Positions 24,231-35,221 of a stretch of DNA of 64,000 nucleotides are shown here, in pieces. The DNA lies in contig JANTQF010000162.1 of NCBI GenBank assembly GCA_032988165.1, positions 1 to 64,000 of the forward strand. The letters run 5' to 3'. The notes beneath the pieces were generated by a model. It was not told the origin of the DNA. It saw only the letters and a program-made list of their open reading frames with translations, and did not search any database. Position 1 is the first letter of the stretch. Each line of letters begins with the position of its first letter. Origin of the DNA: Emmonsiellopsis sp. PD_33. Taxonomy: Eukaryota; Ascomycota; Eurotiomycetes; Onygenales; Ajellomycetaceae. A program made the translations under genes and the position numbers.

Positions 24231-24782
24231 ATGGCAGACAAAGATCCTCCCACACCTCTCAACCAAGAGACCGAATCTCAAAAGACGCATACCATATCCG
24301 ACCTACAGAACCCCGAGTTCCGAGATCTCTGGTACCGGCTCCACGTCTTCATCTATGACCTACGCAACTTCACCAACCCAACCACCCGCAGCCGGTTAGA
24401 CAGCATCGCAGATCCAGCATATATGGGCAAGCCATACTTCACCGAAGAAGAAGTTTCCATACTTCGATCAATAGCAGTCGGGCCAAACGAAACCCTCGAC
24501 CAGAAAATCCAAAGCACGCTGGAGGAACGGTTGAATCGTCGGATGAAGAAGAGAGTTGAAAGCGGTGATTTCCGTGTCTGCGCGGCGCATGATTTGGCCC
24601 CCGTGTTTGAGAAGGCGTTCAATATAAACCCGAAGAAATTGGCTAAGGATTCGAGGTTCATCACTCTGATGGCTACGAATGGGTTGACGCTTAGAGATGG
24701 TGAGGAGTGGAGTGGGTTGGGAAACAATAACAGTGCGCCGTCAGGTAATAACAAGAAGAAGAAGAAAAGGAAGAAGGGTTGA
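24231..24782 (+). CDS. Small hypothetical protein with Lys-rich tail
   Basis: A single exon encodes 183 residues. The start ATG sits in a good context (CAACCATGGCA) after a CT-rich leader, which together with the ordinary amino-acid mix makes a real gene likely. Residues 20-150 look globular and helical (LQNPEFRDLWYRLHVFIYDLR, EEEVSILRSIAVGPNETLDQKI, LEERLNRRMKKRVESGDF). The end is NNKKKKKRKKG, a probable nuclear or nucleolar signal or RNA-binding tail. I recognise no named domain. The first 310 bases are C-rich and the rest G- and A-rich on the coding strand. It converges on the F-box/ankyrin gene. Confidence 0.75.
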   Translation: MADKDPPTPLNQETESQKTHTISDLQNPEFRDLWYRLHVFIYDLRNFTNPTTRSRLDSIADPAYMGKPYFTEEEVSILRSIAVGPNETLDQKIQSTLEERLNRRMKKRVESGDFRVCAAHDLAPVFEKAFNINPKKLAKDSRFITLMATNGLTLRDGEEWSGLGNNNSAPSGNNKKKKKRKKG

Positions 24783-25995
24783 TAGTCAAGCTTGGTATCA
24801 CGAACGGACAGACGTCTATGTTCTGGGGCAATTAACCCAGTCTAGACTCGTGTCTCTTTACAGCAATAAGCCCGCGGCTTGCCTCCTTCTCTCCTGTCAT
24901 GAATCCAGGTCCTGCGGGCTAGACATGCCATGTGGCAGTTGGGGATAGGGTAATCTTTTTTCTCCTTATTGTTATCTAACTAATTCTTGTCCCATGAGAA
25001 AAGTACCAGCCTGACATAATATTGTTCCCTGAGCTATACTTAAAGCGCATAACTAACTACATGGCAACAAATGTAGTCACCCAACAGCCAAAACATCCCC
25101 AATCCACCTGCGCTCCATTTCAAGTGTTTCCAAACCCCCAGAATTACTAAACTAGTGAATCATCAAATTAATTCCCATCATTATCCTTTATAGCTTCCAC
25201 CCCTTGTCCTATACTACTAACGTCTCATCACCGTTGCACATTCAACGTCTTTCTTGGCAATCCACGCCAATCCCTACCCCATGAATACTTAACATGATCA
25301 AATATAATAAATAATAATGCCAAAGTCATGATGTGACGTGGTAGTCATACCGAGATGATGAAAGGTAGGTTTCTGTGTTCGACTTTTTTCGGCTTGCCCG
25401 GTGCTGTGCGTACTACATGTAACCCCTATCTATACTATGATTTCAAACCACAGGATGCTGTTTAGCATGATATACATACACGCCGGGTGTTATTATCAGT
25501 CACTAATCGAACATACTCTGTTACCAAGTTCCAATCCGTAGCTAATGTACTATTAATGGCGATGCAACGGTTAAATAGATACTCTATTCCTTGATGACAC
25601 CCCCCCCCCCAACACAAATCCCGTCCATCGAGAAACGCTGCCAGCAGCAGGGTTTTACACCCATCGGCCCGGGGCTTTTGAGATATTATTATATCTTATC
25701 GTAGCATTCCTCGATCGACCGACCCGCCGTTGATAAACCCAGGCATTCGAATCCAGAGTATCCGTTCCGCCATCGGACCCCGGGGAGGGCGGTGCCTGGA
25801 CTGCTTGTTTTCGTACATAACTCCCCCCATATAGCGCGCTATCCTAAACAGGGAGAGATGGACGGAGCGTCGAATAAACACCTAACATCACAGAAATATG
25901 TCGTACTAAATCTTCCCCCCCTTTTTTTATTAGCACTCCTGGTGTGTTGAAGTTAAAAAGGTAGGGCAGGGGGGAAAAACCAGGAAAATATTTTT
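24783..25995. other. Convergent intergenic region
   Basis: This AT-rich 1.2 kb lies between the 3' ends of the small gene and the F-box/ankyrin gene. A C10 run sits near 25601. No gene or RNA is recognised. Confidence 0.5.
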
Positions 25996-27992
25996 TTAAT
26001 TTACCATTCTCGTCATCAACTTTGCCTCTACTTCTTCATCGTCAAAATCTTCACCCATCCTCGTCATTTCGGCAGATAACAAGGCGAGCGTCTCTTCCCG
26101 GTATTGTACAAAACTTCCGAGACGACATTCTTTAATAGCCCGCCGTAGATTATCCGCGGTCAAGATGTTCAATTCGCGCTCCCGCCGTAATAACACCTCC
26201 ACGACCCGGTTGTTTCCCCATACCGCTGCCAGCATCAATGGGGTCAACCCATTTTCATCACGATGGTGGATTTGGACCCGGGAATCGTTCAAGGGATCGT
26301 TCAATAGGGCCTCAGCGATGGCCGGTATATTATTTTCGCAAGCACAGCCTAGAGGGGTAATGCCGCTTTTATCCACTGCGTTACGGTCGACGTCGTCGCG
26401 GGAGAGCAGAAGGGTAACGGCCTCGCTCCTCCCCTCGTGCGCTGCTGTTGCCAGGGGAGTCCGGCCGGATATGGCTCTGGCGTTGGGATCGACTCGGACA
26501 TCAGCTAGTAAGATTTCCATCGTTTCCACATTGTTGAGTTTTGCTGCGTTCTGCAAAGCAGAGCCGCCGTCTGGCCCTTGAGAGTTGAGGTGTTTAGCAT
26601 TGACATATTCCGATTCGAGCAGCATCCTCAAGATTCCGCGATGATCAGAATCTGCCGCGTTTGACAATGCATTGACGATTGAAGTTTCGAATGTCTCAAG
26701 CTCGCTTAGCTTGAAGTTATCTAACAACAGCCGCACAATAGCTTCGTGACCCTCTCTGCAAGCCCATTCTAGAGGCATGGAATAGTTTCGATTCCACTCG
26801 CGCATGTCCATACTAGGTGACCTGAGTAGCATGTCGACAATCACTGGGAGGTTCTTTTTCATTGCAATCGACAATGCGGTCCCTTCACTACCATGGAAAT
26901 TCACGTTAATAGAGGCGCTTTTCAGAAGTTGTCGGACCACTTTTTCATCACCGTTCGTTGCCGCCCACACCAATGGAGTAGTCTCCTCAAACCGATCTGT
27001 CTGGTTGGGATTAGCACCCTTCTCCACCAGAAGGCCTACAATGCTCTCATATCCAAACGCCACAGCAAGCAGTAGAGGAGTTTCTTTGGCCCCGTATTGG
27101 AAATCTATGCCAGCTCCCCCTTCAAGTAACAAGCGCACAATATTCACGTCGTTGGCTATGGCAGCACGATTCAAGGCAGCGTTTCCATCCTTGTTTTCAG
27201 AATCAAGCTGGACTCCTTCGAGATTCATGAGAAATCTCACCACAGCCTCATGGCCACCGAATGCCGCACATCGCAGGGGCGTTCCAAAGTGACAGTGCTC
27301 ATAGGTGGGAGAAGCGCCAAGGTGGTTAATCAGAAGCTGCAAATCAGACACGCTGCCGGTACTTGCTGCGGCTATTATACCCCTCTCGATTGGCGTAATC
27401 ATGGACATTTTTTTAGATGGCATGTCATCTATTTCAAACCCACGTAGGGCTATAAGTGTCCTGTAAGTGTCCATCTCGCCCATTGCAGCCTGGATTAGGC
27501 CATGTCTGTATTTCAGAGAACCGGCCTTCCGATCGCTCATTTCTGGTATGAGGAGAGCTGCAGCGTCTTCAGCAGCCTGGAGTATCTCATTGACTAACTG
27601 ACACTTTCCTGGCGTCTGCCGAGAAGCAGCATTCTCAACACTCTGGCTCAACAGTCGAGTGACAAACAGGAGTTTGGACCGAGTTACTGGGGCGGTATTG
27701 AACACAAGTTTGCGAAAATGAGATTCCGCCTTCCGGATCTTCCTTAGAAAGCAATCAATGATCGTAGTGTCGAAGCGTTCTGTTTGATTTGTTTGTGTTG
27801 TGTGGTTAGCTGATTAACGGGCTTCCGTCTGACGCTGTGGGGAGCTTTGTACATGTATTTATTATACATACTGCAGACAAGTCTCGCGCCGGGGTGGACA
27901 GAACTGATTTCCAATCTGTGCCGCTTGAAACGGGGATAGAGGAGATAGAAAATTTCATCAAGGATCTCTTGGGGTAGGTCGGTGAGCTTCAT
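25996..27992 (-). CDS. F-box and ankyrin-repeat protein
   Basis: Two exons, 27872-27992 and 25996-27779, give 634 residues. The first exon encodes an N-terminal F-box (MKLTDLPQEILDEIFYLL ... ARLVC). The 92-base intron has a GTATGT donor, a GCTAAC branch point and a CAG acceptor, and splicing completes the typical F-box end RLVCKRFD. From about residue 140 onward come about ten ankyrin repeats (TPLRCAAFGGHEAVVRFL, TPLLLAVAFGYESIVGLL, TPLVWAATNGDEKVVRQLL, TPLATAAHEGRSEAVTLLL, TPLMLAAVWGNNRVVEVLL). F-box plus ankyrin proteins are usually SCF adaptors using the repeats to hold a substrate; the target cannot be read from sequence. Without the first exon the frame would start only at a GTG, so the F-box could be missed. 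Confidence 0.9.
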
Positions 27993-30181
27993 TTTGGTGT
28001 ATCGTAGGCTTGTTTGGCGGCGAGGCTGTCAGGTCCTCTCACACGACACAAAAGGGAATGTGTGAATGAGGGATTAAATAACTAGAGGAAATGAAGGGAA
28101 TGATGAATGATAAGCGTCATTCCAAAATATTGGTCAGACAAGATCAGCACAAAATTCTTGAAGGATTCAAGGATCCGATGTCTAAGGCAGCTTGCTGCTG
28201 TTCATTCAATAGAGAGAAAATCGTCACAGGAAAGCAGGGGATTTCCCCAGCCTCCCCTCAAATAATCAATCTGTTCTCATATTGTGCCACTTTGCGGGGT
28301 ATGCTTGACCAGTTGCCGTATGTGTGGATCTCTTCCCAGCGGATGGCTCGTATTTATAAAATAAAGCGCTGCTGGAAGACGGAGCAAAACCCCAGTCAAA
28401 GGGAGCTGGATACAACCTCTCCATATGCTGTGTGGAAGTTTTCTGCCAGGTCGACTTGGGTAAGGAGGGGGACGGACGAAACTTCGTGGAGTCCCTGGGA
28501 AAGCCAAAAATAGATTCTAGATAGATGGGTAGGCGAGCCGAAAGCCCAGCTTCTTTGGCAGAAAATGTCTAGCAGGTTGAGACTGAGCACGGTATCCCTG
28601 GTTCATATATGTACTCCATCGTGACGTTGGAATAAACAGTTTTATTTGGCATTTTCTCTGTCATTCTCCCCGCGCGATGATTGACATTGATTGTCACTTG
28701 CAGAGCGGAGAATGGCTGCGGATGGCTGCGAATGGGGAGCAAGGGTGATTCATAGGGATCTGCTGGGTTGAATCGTCCATCAATCCACTTTCTAGGCATT
28801 CGTTGGCGTTGGTCTGGATGATGTGAACCTCGTAATGGATGTGGAATCTGTGAAGCTGGAATACGCGGGTGGGCCAGACAGTATCATGTCAGAATGTCAG
28901 AAATGAGATCTCCGTCTCACCAAGTGGCCACAAAACATCCCATCTTGTTCGCCTGTTCGCCAACTCCCCCTGATAGCCAAGCTTTAAACCAGCTGCTGGT
29001 TAACTTTAGCCTTGCAAGCTGACTTCTTCCCACCAGTCAACAGCCGTCAGTCAGCACCTAAACAGCCCCTAAACAGCCCCTAAACAGCCCCTAAGCAGCC
29101 CCTCAACAGCACCCAAGTTCCAACGGGCCAAGGGCCAAGGCTGTCTGTCTCCAAAGAGTCTAAACCGCGAACTGCTTAGGAGAACTCCACTTGGGCGAGT
29201 CTCATCTAGTTTGATATGCAGCCGCAGCCCGTGGCTTATGCCCACGACCTTGTGACGACGCCCACCGCGTTCTCTACGCCGAGGAGGGCCTGAGAGACGT
29301 GGGGTTAGCGGGGGAAGACTGTGTACCGAAGACTTCTCCATGGGTTTGGGGCCGATCGTCCAGGGTGTTTTTAAAACTGTATCTTGCCCAGAAGTCAAAA
29401 AGCTTCCTGTTCGTGAGACTTTGCTTTTTTGACTCCACTCCTATTTTCATTGCTGTGAAATTGTGAGTTGGATTGTCGTCGGTCTCGATGTGTGTACTCC
29501 GTAGCTGACCACAGAGGAGAAAGCGGCCTAGATAGATTAATTATTGCTTGACCTAAGAATAAACAAGCTGCCTCGTCATAGCCCCCAAGTACTCCATAGG
29601 TACCAGCCAGGATCCGTGGATGCAAAACTGGACCCAGGAAACTTGAAAGCGTAATGAGCTGCGGCTCCAAGGCTCAAGGCTGATATGGGTTCGGCAGGTC
29701 ACAGGTACGCGGTCGGCCACGCTAAATGCGTGTGGAGACAGGTACCAGTGACCCGACAGCCGCACTTTGGCCTCCCCATCTTTTCGTCCGCTCGTCCTCC
29801 TCTCCCCATGGTTGCGACGAAGCCTGTTCTCCCGCGCCGCTTCGATTCAATCGGCCCGCTGCCTTTCGCTGGCGCTGTCAATCCTTTGCTCCCGCGTCTC
29901 TCCAGCTTCTTTCGGTCTTTTCTTTTTCTCGCGTTGATCTTCCCGTTTCCCCTCTCGCTGACGACCCGAAATCGTGGTTGTTGTCCTCGCTCTCTCGAGC
30001 CTTAATACGCGGTTCTCTCCCTCTACCGTTGTCCATTAGAGTCTTCGAAAACGACAGATGCGTGCCTTCTCGAGTCTCGTCTCTTGTGTCCGCTTGGTTT
30101 CTTTGTTCGGTTCTGTTCGGCGCTGTCGGTAACCGCGATCATTCTGCCCTCTTCTCCCTGCTCCATCCCCCGCTCCCAACA
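27993..30181. other. Divergent intergenic region
   Basis: This 2.2 kb separates the F-box/ankyrin and DUF3431 genes. It contains five copies of an 11-base repeat at 29058-29112 and a CT-rich leader from about 29740 to the DUF3431 start. Chance frames here show no domain. Confidence 0.5.
29058..29112 (+). repeat. 11-bp tandem repeat, five units
   Basis: The unit is CTAAACAGCCC. The first three copies are perfect, the fourth has one change (CTAAGCAGCCC) and the fifth is degenerate. Confidence 0.9.
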
Positions 30182-31359
30182 ATGAAATGCAGCCTTCGAT
30201 TCGCCCTGAGCATAGCCTTCGTACTATTCCTCCTCGGCTGGTTCCTCGGGGGCGTGATTTTCGACAACTTCGACCAATATAGCACCAAAGCCTATCTCAT
30301 CGATTCGTACAATCTGCGCTTCCACCCTGAGCTGGTTCGCCCGCACACCAACACCAGCCCCGATGGCAAGGTCGGGGATAAGATAATTGTGATGGCGAAG
30401 CTGGAGGAAGAAGATGCAGATTGGGTAGAGAGCGTCCCCGAGTATGTTGAATATTCCCCCATCATCTCCGTTGACGAAGTGGCCGCCGCAAAAGTCGTGC
30501 AAATCCACTGTGGACGCTCATTTGGCTAACCCTGTGCCCCTTTTCCCGTACCAACAGCTGGCAACGAGCTATATACGTCGTCAACCCCTCACAAAAATCC
30601 CGCGAGGACCCCAAAGTCCTAACCACTCCGGCCAACAAGGGCCATGAGTCAATGGCCTACCTCTCCTACATCATCGACAACTACGACTCCCTCCCGGCCA
30701 CCATGGCCTTCCTCCACACACACCAGTATGCATGGCACGTCGACCCGCCCTTGCACAATAACGCTCTTGCGATGGAGACACTCCAGCTCGATTACGTCCA
30801 GGATAAAGGCTACGTCAATTTGCGATGCAACTGGAACCCTGGCTGCTTGAACGCGCACAGGATCAATGCGCATGTTACCGACGAGGTGTGGCACGAGATA
30901 TTCACAGGGACCAGCACGCCGCCGCTGAACGAATCGTCGTTATCGTCGTCGCCAGCAGGCACAAATCTGAACGAGACTCCGCCGCAGGGCATCCGCAAAC
31001 CCAAGGAGGTCGGGGCCGCGTGCTGTGCCCAGTTTGCAGTATCCCGCGATCAGGTTCGCAAGCGGCCGCGGGAAGACTATATCCAGTTCCGGCGATGGGT
31101 GCTGGATACGACGCGAAATGATGCTACCAGCGGACGGGTCATGGAGTTTCTGTGGCATATTATATTCGGGCAGAATTCTGTGTTGTGAGTTTGACTCCTT
31201 ATTATATGCATACCCCTTTCCTTCTCTGTGGAAGGCATTTTCGACCTCCGTTTCAGACGCTCCATTGGAAGAAACATGTTCACTAATATTTTATTATTCC
31301 CTAATAGCTGCCCAGACCAAGAATTCTGCTACTGCGCGGTTTTCGGACGATGTTCATGA
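30182..31359 (+). CDS. DUF3431 type II membrane protein
   Basis: Three exons (30182-30441, 30558-31184, 31308-31359) give 312 residues. An N-terminal hydrophobic anchor (residues 5-26, FALSIAFVLFLLGWFLGGVIF) points to a Golgi or ER-lumenal catalytic or binding domain. The core has the DUF3431 hallmarks: IIVMAKLEEEDADWV, WQRAIYVVNP, YLSYIIDNYDSLP, the His-rich TMAFLHTHQYAWH, NLRCNWNPGC, and CCAQFAVSRDQV. The last exon encodes only 17 residues (CPDQEFCYCAVFGRCS plus the join) but restores the Cys-rich end of the family; reading through its GTGAGT donor gives a premature stop. Introns are 116 bases (CTAAC branch point) and 123 bases. DUF3431 has no proven reaction; glycosyltransferase relatedness is sometimes suggested and is not shown here. 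Confidence 0.92.
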
Positions 31360-31953
31360 TCTTTATTTTATTTCGTCAATCACGCCTATAAAAAAACCTC
31401 TAATTAATAATCTCCGCCAATTCTTCCTCCAGCCATTTTCCCTCCTGGGTTGGGAAGGTAGCCAGCCAGCCCAGTCTTCCAAACAATTCCTTCTCCGTAA
31501 ATTTTTGTCTTTTAAGACTATCATAATACCACGGCACGGTCCGGTTTCTCTTAATATTCTTGGGTTTTTTTATTATTATTTACGGATATAGAGCCGCATA
31601 CACTGGATTACAGTTATGTGGCGGGGTTTCTTTTACGTTTTATTAGTTTACCCTCGGGGGGGCGCGCGGTGCTAGGGAGTGTTCTCTGTTCGTTATTTAT
31701 TTTAACTATATATCCATTTCATACATTTTTTCCCTGGCATTTGTACTTACTTACTATATCGATTATGCCCCCATCTATGATCTAGAGGCGAGGGGGGGAG
31801 GGGAGGGCCTATGCGTCCCTGTTATCCTGCCTTACTATCTCCGTCTCGAGAGGGGTTACTATTATTTTTTTTGGTATCACTTTACCCGATGAGAATATAT
31901 ATGATGTGATAGAGGATGTGTATCTTGATCATTTGAAAACTACGGCATGGTTT

Positions 31954-31992
<39 letters not shown>

Positions 31993-32543
31993 TCTCTCTC
32001 TCTCCTCACTGTTTGCAAGAACGACAAGACACCCTTCCGCAAAAACGAATATTTGTGAGTCTATGGTGATATAGTGGATATGATGAATAGGGGGTGGTAT
32101 GACCTTTGCGGCAGACGGAGCTGTGGTGGATAGTCCGTGGCGGTGACTGTTGTTCGGGCTTGAAAGGGATAGAATGGACAGATTTGGTTATGGATGTTCC
32201 ATGGAAATATGTGTTGCGGGGATGCTACTACATGGGGTACTGGGGTGCGTGTTGGATGATGGATGGAGAGACGGGTTGAAATGGTGGTTTATTCCTGCTG
32301 TGCGGGCCGCGTCTATAGGCTTGGGATATAACATTTGCAAGTAAGAGAGTAAATAAGGAAAGAAAAGGGAAACGGGAGAAGAGAATAAAGGCAAAACAAA
32401 ACGACCATGCCTCCTAAAACACAACTGACACGCAGGTCTGGATCGATCCGTCTGTCTGAAAAATCTGTCTCTGCATCTCCTACCGTATACATCATCCATC
32501 CACCCCCTCCCCCTCCCCCTCCCCCTCCCCTTCAAAATACCAC
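31360..32543. other. Convergent intergenic region
   Basis: This holds the 3' flanks of the DUF3431 and methyltransferase genes. A CT microsatellite lies at 31955-32004 and a CCCCCT-type repeat at 32502-32530. No gene is seen. Confidence 0.5.
31955..32004 (+). repeat. CT dinucleotide microsatellite
   Basis: About 24 CT units with two short interruptions. Confidence 0.9.
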
Positions 32544-34281
32544 CTACCCCCTCTTCACCAACGTCCCAGACAAATACGGAAGAGTCGACCACTCAAACCA
32601 CCTCTCAACATCAACCTTCTCCCAACCCCCCTCCCTCCCCGCAGCCTCCAACAGCATCCTCTCCGTATCCCGATTCAAATGACAATCGCCCATAAAAAAG
32701 CTCCACCCCAACCACGTATACACAAACTGCATGAAGCGCGCACCAAAGCTACCCTTCCGCATCCCCCTCGTCCCCGCCCAGAACGGATTCACAACATGCT
32801 CGCACACCAGCATCTTCCCGCCCGGTTTCAGCAGCGAATACAACCCCGCGATCGTCTCGCGCGGGTTGGGAACAGAGCAGAGCACGCGCACGCACACGAT
32901 CGTGTCGAAGATCCCTTCCACCTCTACTACATCCTCCTTACCATCGGGCTTCTTCTTGGTCTTCTTCCTGGTCGTCTTCAACAGGCCCTGCTCGGCTAAT
33001 GCGGGGACCAGCGTCTTCCGCTCCGCGCTGCAGGGCAGAATCTGATACTTACTGCCGAGCCCGCACGCCTGGATTTTGGCGTTGAGGTCTGCGTGCAGGC
33101 CTAGACAGGGCTCGGCGCCGTACATTTTGCAGAGGTTGGGGTTCGTGAAGAGTTCGGATTGGGAGCCAGTGCCTGGGCCGATGTCGAGGACGACGCCGTC
33201 GGCGGTCGCGAGGAGGGCTGGGAGTAAAGCTGATGAGCCGACGCGGGGAGCATCGGAGGGGGGTGCGCGGGCGCCTGGGTGGGTGAGTGGGGTGTTTGTT
33301 AGTTTTCGTTTTGTTGGGTTGGGGGGGTTGAGTGATGAAAGTTGATATTTAAAATCCCTTGCCCCTTTCCCGCCCTTTTTTTGACTACTAAGGAGAGCTG
33401 ATATTGCGATTCCAACACAGGCTCAGGATTCGAGATGAAGTCAGGGGGTGGGGTTTTTAAAAGCTGTCCAGCACCTCCAACTAACGGCTTCTCCGCTTGA
33501 GATTGGGAGGGGGTGGAGGGGCTAGATAGAATAAATAAACTCCACTAACCTGAAAACTTGATCCAAAAGTTCGAAAACGCCTCATCGCGGATCTGCTGTC
33601 CGCGGAGTATCGGCGCCAGAATCTGCCCGCGTCTGAACACCGTCTCTAAGAGGACGGCTATATAGTCTGTAGAGGAAGAAAGCAAGAAAGGAAGGCCAAT
33701 GCTCCGCGAAGCCCAGTGGTGGGCAGACGGGGCAATGGGCAAGGGAGGAAATGGTTAGCCGTTGTTCATACGATTTGGAGAATGGAGAAGACATGGGATA
33801 TGTTGTTCTGGGCCAGATATATTGGTTAAGTATATAGGAATAGAGGCATTGGGTAGGAATAAGTAGCCCGCCCTATCCATCCCGTCAACCGGCAACGGGC
33901 AGGAAAGGGGTCTGTAGGAGAAGAAATGCAACTCGAATATCAAATGTTGATATTTCCATCCAATCGATAAATCAATCAATCAATCAATCTTCCTGGAGAA
34001 AAGGACAACGATAGCCTCATCCTACCGCGTTGGCGGCTGAGACATGGGGAGAGAAAGAGAGCTGTATGGAATTCAAACGCAAAAAAAAGCCCATACATAA
34101 TACAACAAGATCCCCAGTAGAGAAACAAACAAAAAGCGAAAACGCAAACACGAGAGCTTTTATCAAAACAAAAGAAAAAGAGAGATAAGTACTCACGATA
34201 AGCCGCCATAGATCCCAATATCCCCGGCTCCACGAGACCCTGCAGCCACTCTGCAAAGGTTGGCGGGCCCCTTGAAGCCAT
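32544..34281 (-). CDS. Class I SAM-dependent methyltransferase (METTL7/UbiE-like)
   Basis: Three exons (34197-34281, 33550-33666, 32544-33274) give 310 residues. SAM-binding motif I is VVLDIGPGTG at residues 95-104, followed by the acidic turn KMYGAEP and the post-motif stretch FDTIVCVRVLCSVPNPRETIAGLYSLLKPGGKMLVCEHV. The PNPRET...LLKPGGK...EHV block is typical of fungal membrane-associated METTL7-like methyltransferases; the substrate is unknown. The N-terminal 60 residues are mildly hydrophobic (VEPGILGSMAAYHYIAVLL), consistent with membrane association. Introns are 530 and 275 bases, long for this window, with GTGAGT and GTTAGT donors; the first exon pair is less certain than the catalytic exon. 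Residues 150-170 hold a Lys-rich insertion (TTRKKTKKKPDGKED). Confidence 0.85.
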
Positions 34282-35221
34282 GGCAAAAAAAGGGAAGATT
34301 GAATAGTTGAGTGAGAGGCTCTAGATTATATTGGGGGGGTTTCTTTAATTGGTTCTCTTTCCCTGTCTAATCGTTTGGTCAGTTTTGGTTTCTTTTGGTG
34401 GAGTGGATGCGGATGGGATGGGATGGGATGGAGATGAGATGAGACGGATGGGGGGGTTTGGGCTAGTTAGTCGAAGCAGGTATGTTTGGATAACCGATGT
34501 AGCTGAGCTCAGGACGCGCGGTTAATATATGTACTTACACAGCTGAGAAAATATTTTTATTTTTGTTTATGGCCTAGTAAACCGATCAGGGGTGCTGAAA
34601 GGAAGGTGAAGAGGAAAAGAAGTAGAAAGAGAAGAAAGTTTAAAAAGAGTCTGAGAAATTATAAAGTTGCTGAGAGGGAAATCGTTCCATACATTTAACT
34701 AACAACTTGAAGCTAAGCTTTCCAAGCTTTTTGATATGTGAGGATTCACGTGATATCAGCAAGCTGCCCGCGCCATACTGGACTATTATGGCATGCTGGA
34801 ACGGACATCGGGGAACACTAAACTGCTTGTGGAGCGGTAAAAACACAGCTGGAAACAGGGATTGATATACTGGGATAGGTTGGCAATCTCCCAGGAATGG
34901 AAAATGCACTAATCATGCCAGGCGAACACCGAGCTTAGGTAGTTGAGATAACTAGCTGCCGAAGTATGTCGGTCGAATAAAGCCAAAGGAATTTTGTTGC
35001 AGGTTGCATGCTCTCGTCATATGTGGGTATATAGTGAAATGATAATCACCTATCTATAGAATATCTAACCAAGTCATATAAACATAAAAGGTATAAATCT
35101 ATCAATCAATCATTCATAACGTTAACAAGACAGTTAGCCTATCCAATTGGTTGAAACGGGAACTAGGTTTTGTTCCCAGGGCTTCTCCGGCAATCCCGTC
35201 CAGGGTCGGCAAATACCCCCG
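34282..35221. other. Intergenic region upstream of the methyltransferase
   Basis: This 0.9 kb holds the methyltransferase promoter and the 3' flank of the ZGRF1-like gene. A GGGATGGGATGGGATGG repeat lies near 34411-34430. Nothing else is recognised. Confidence 0.5.
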
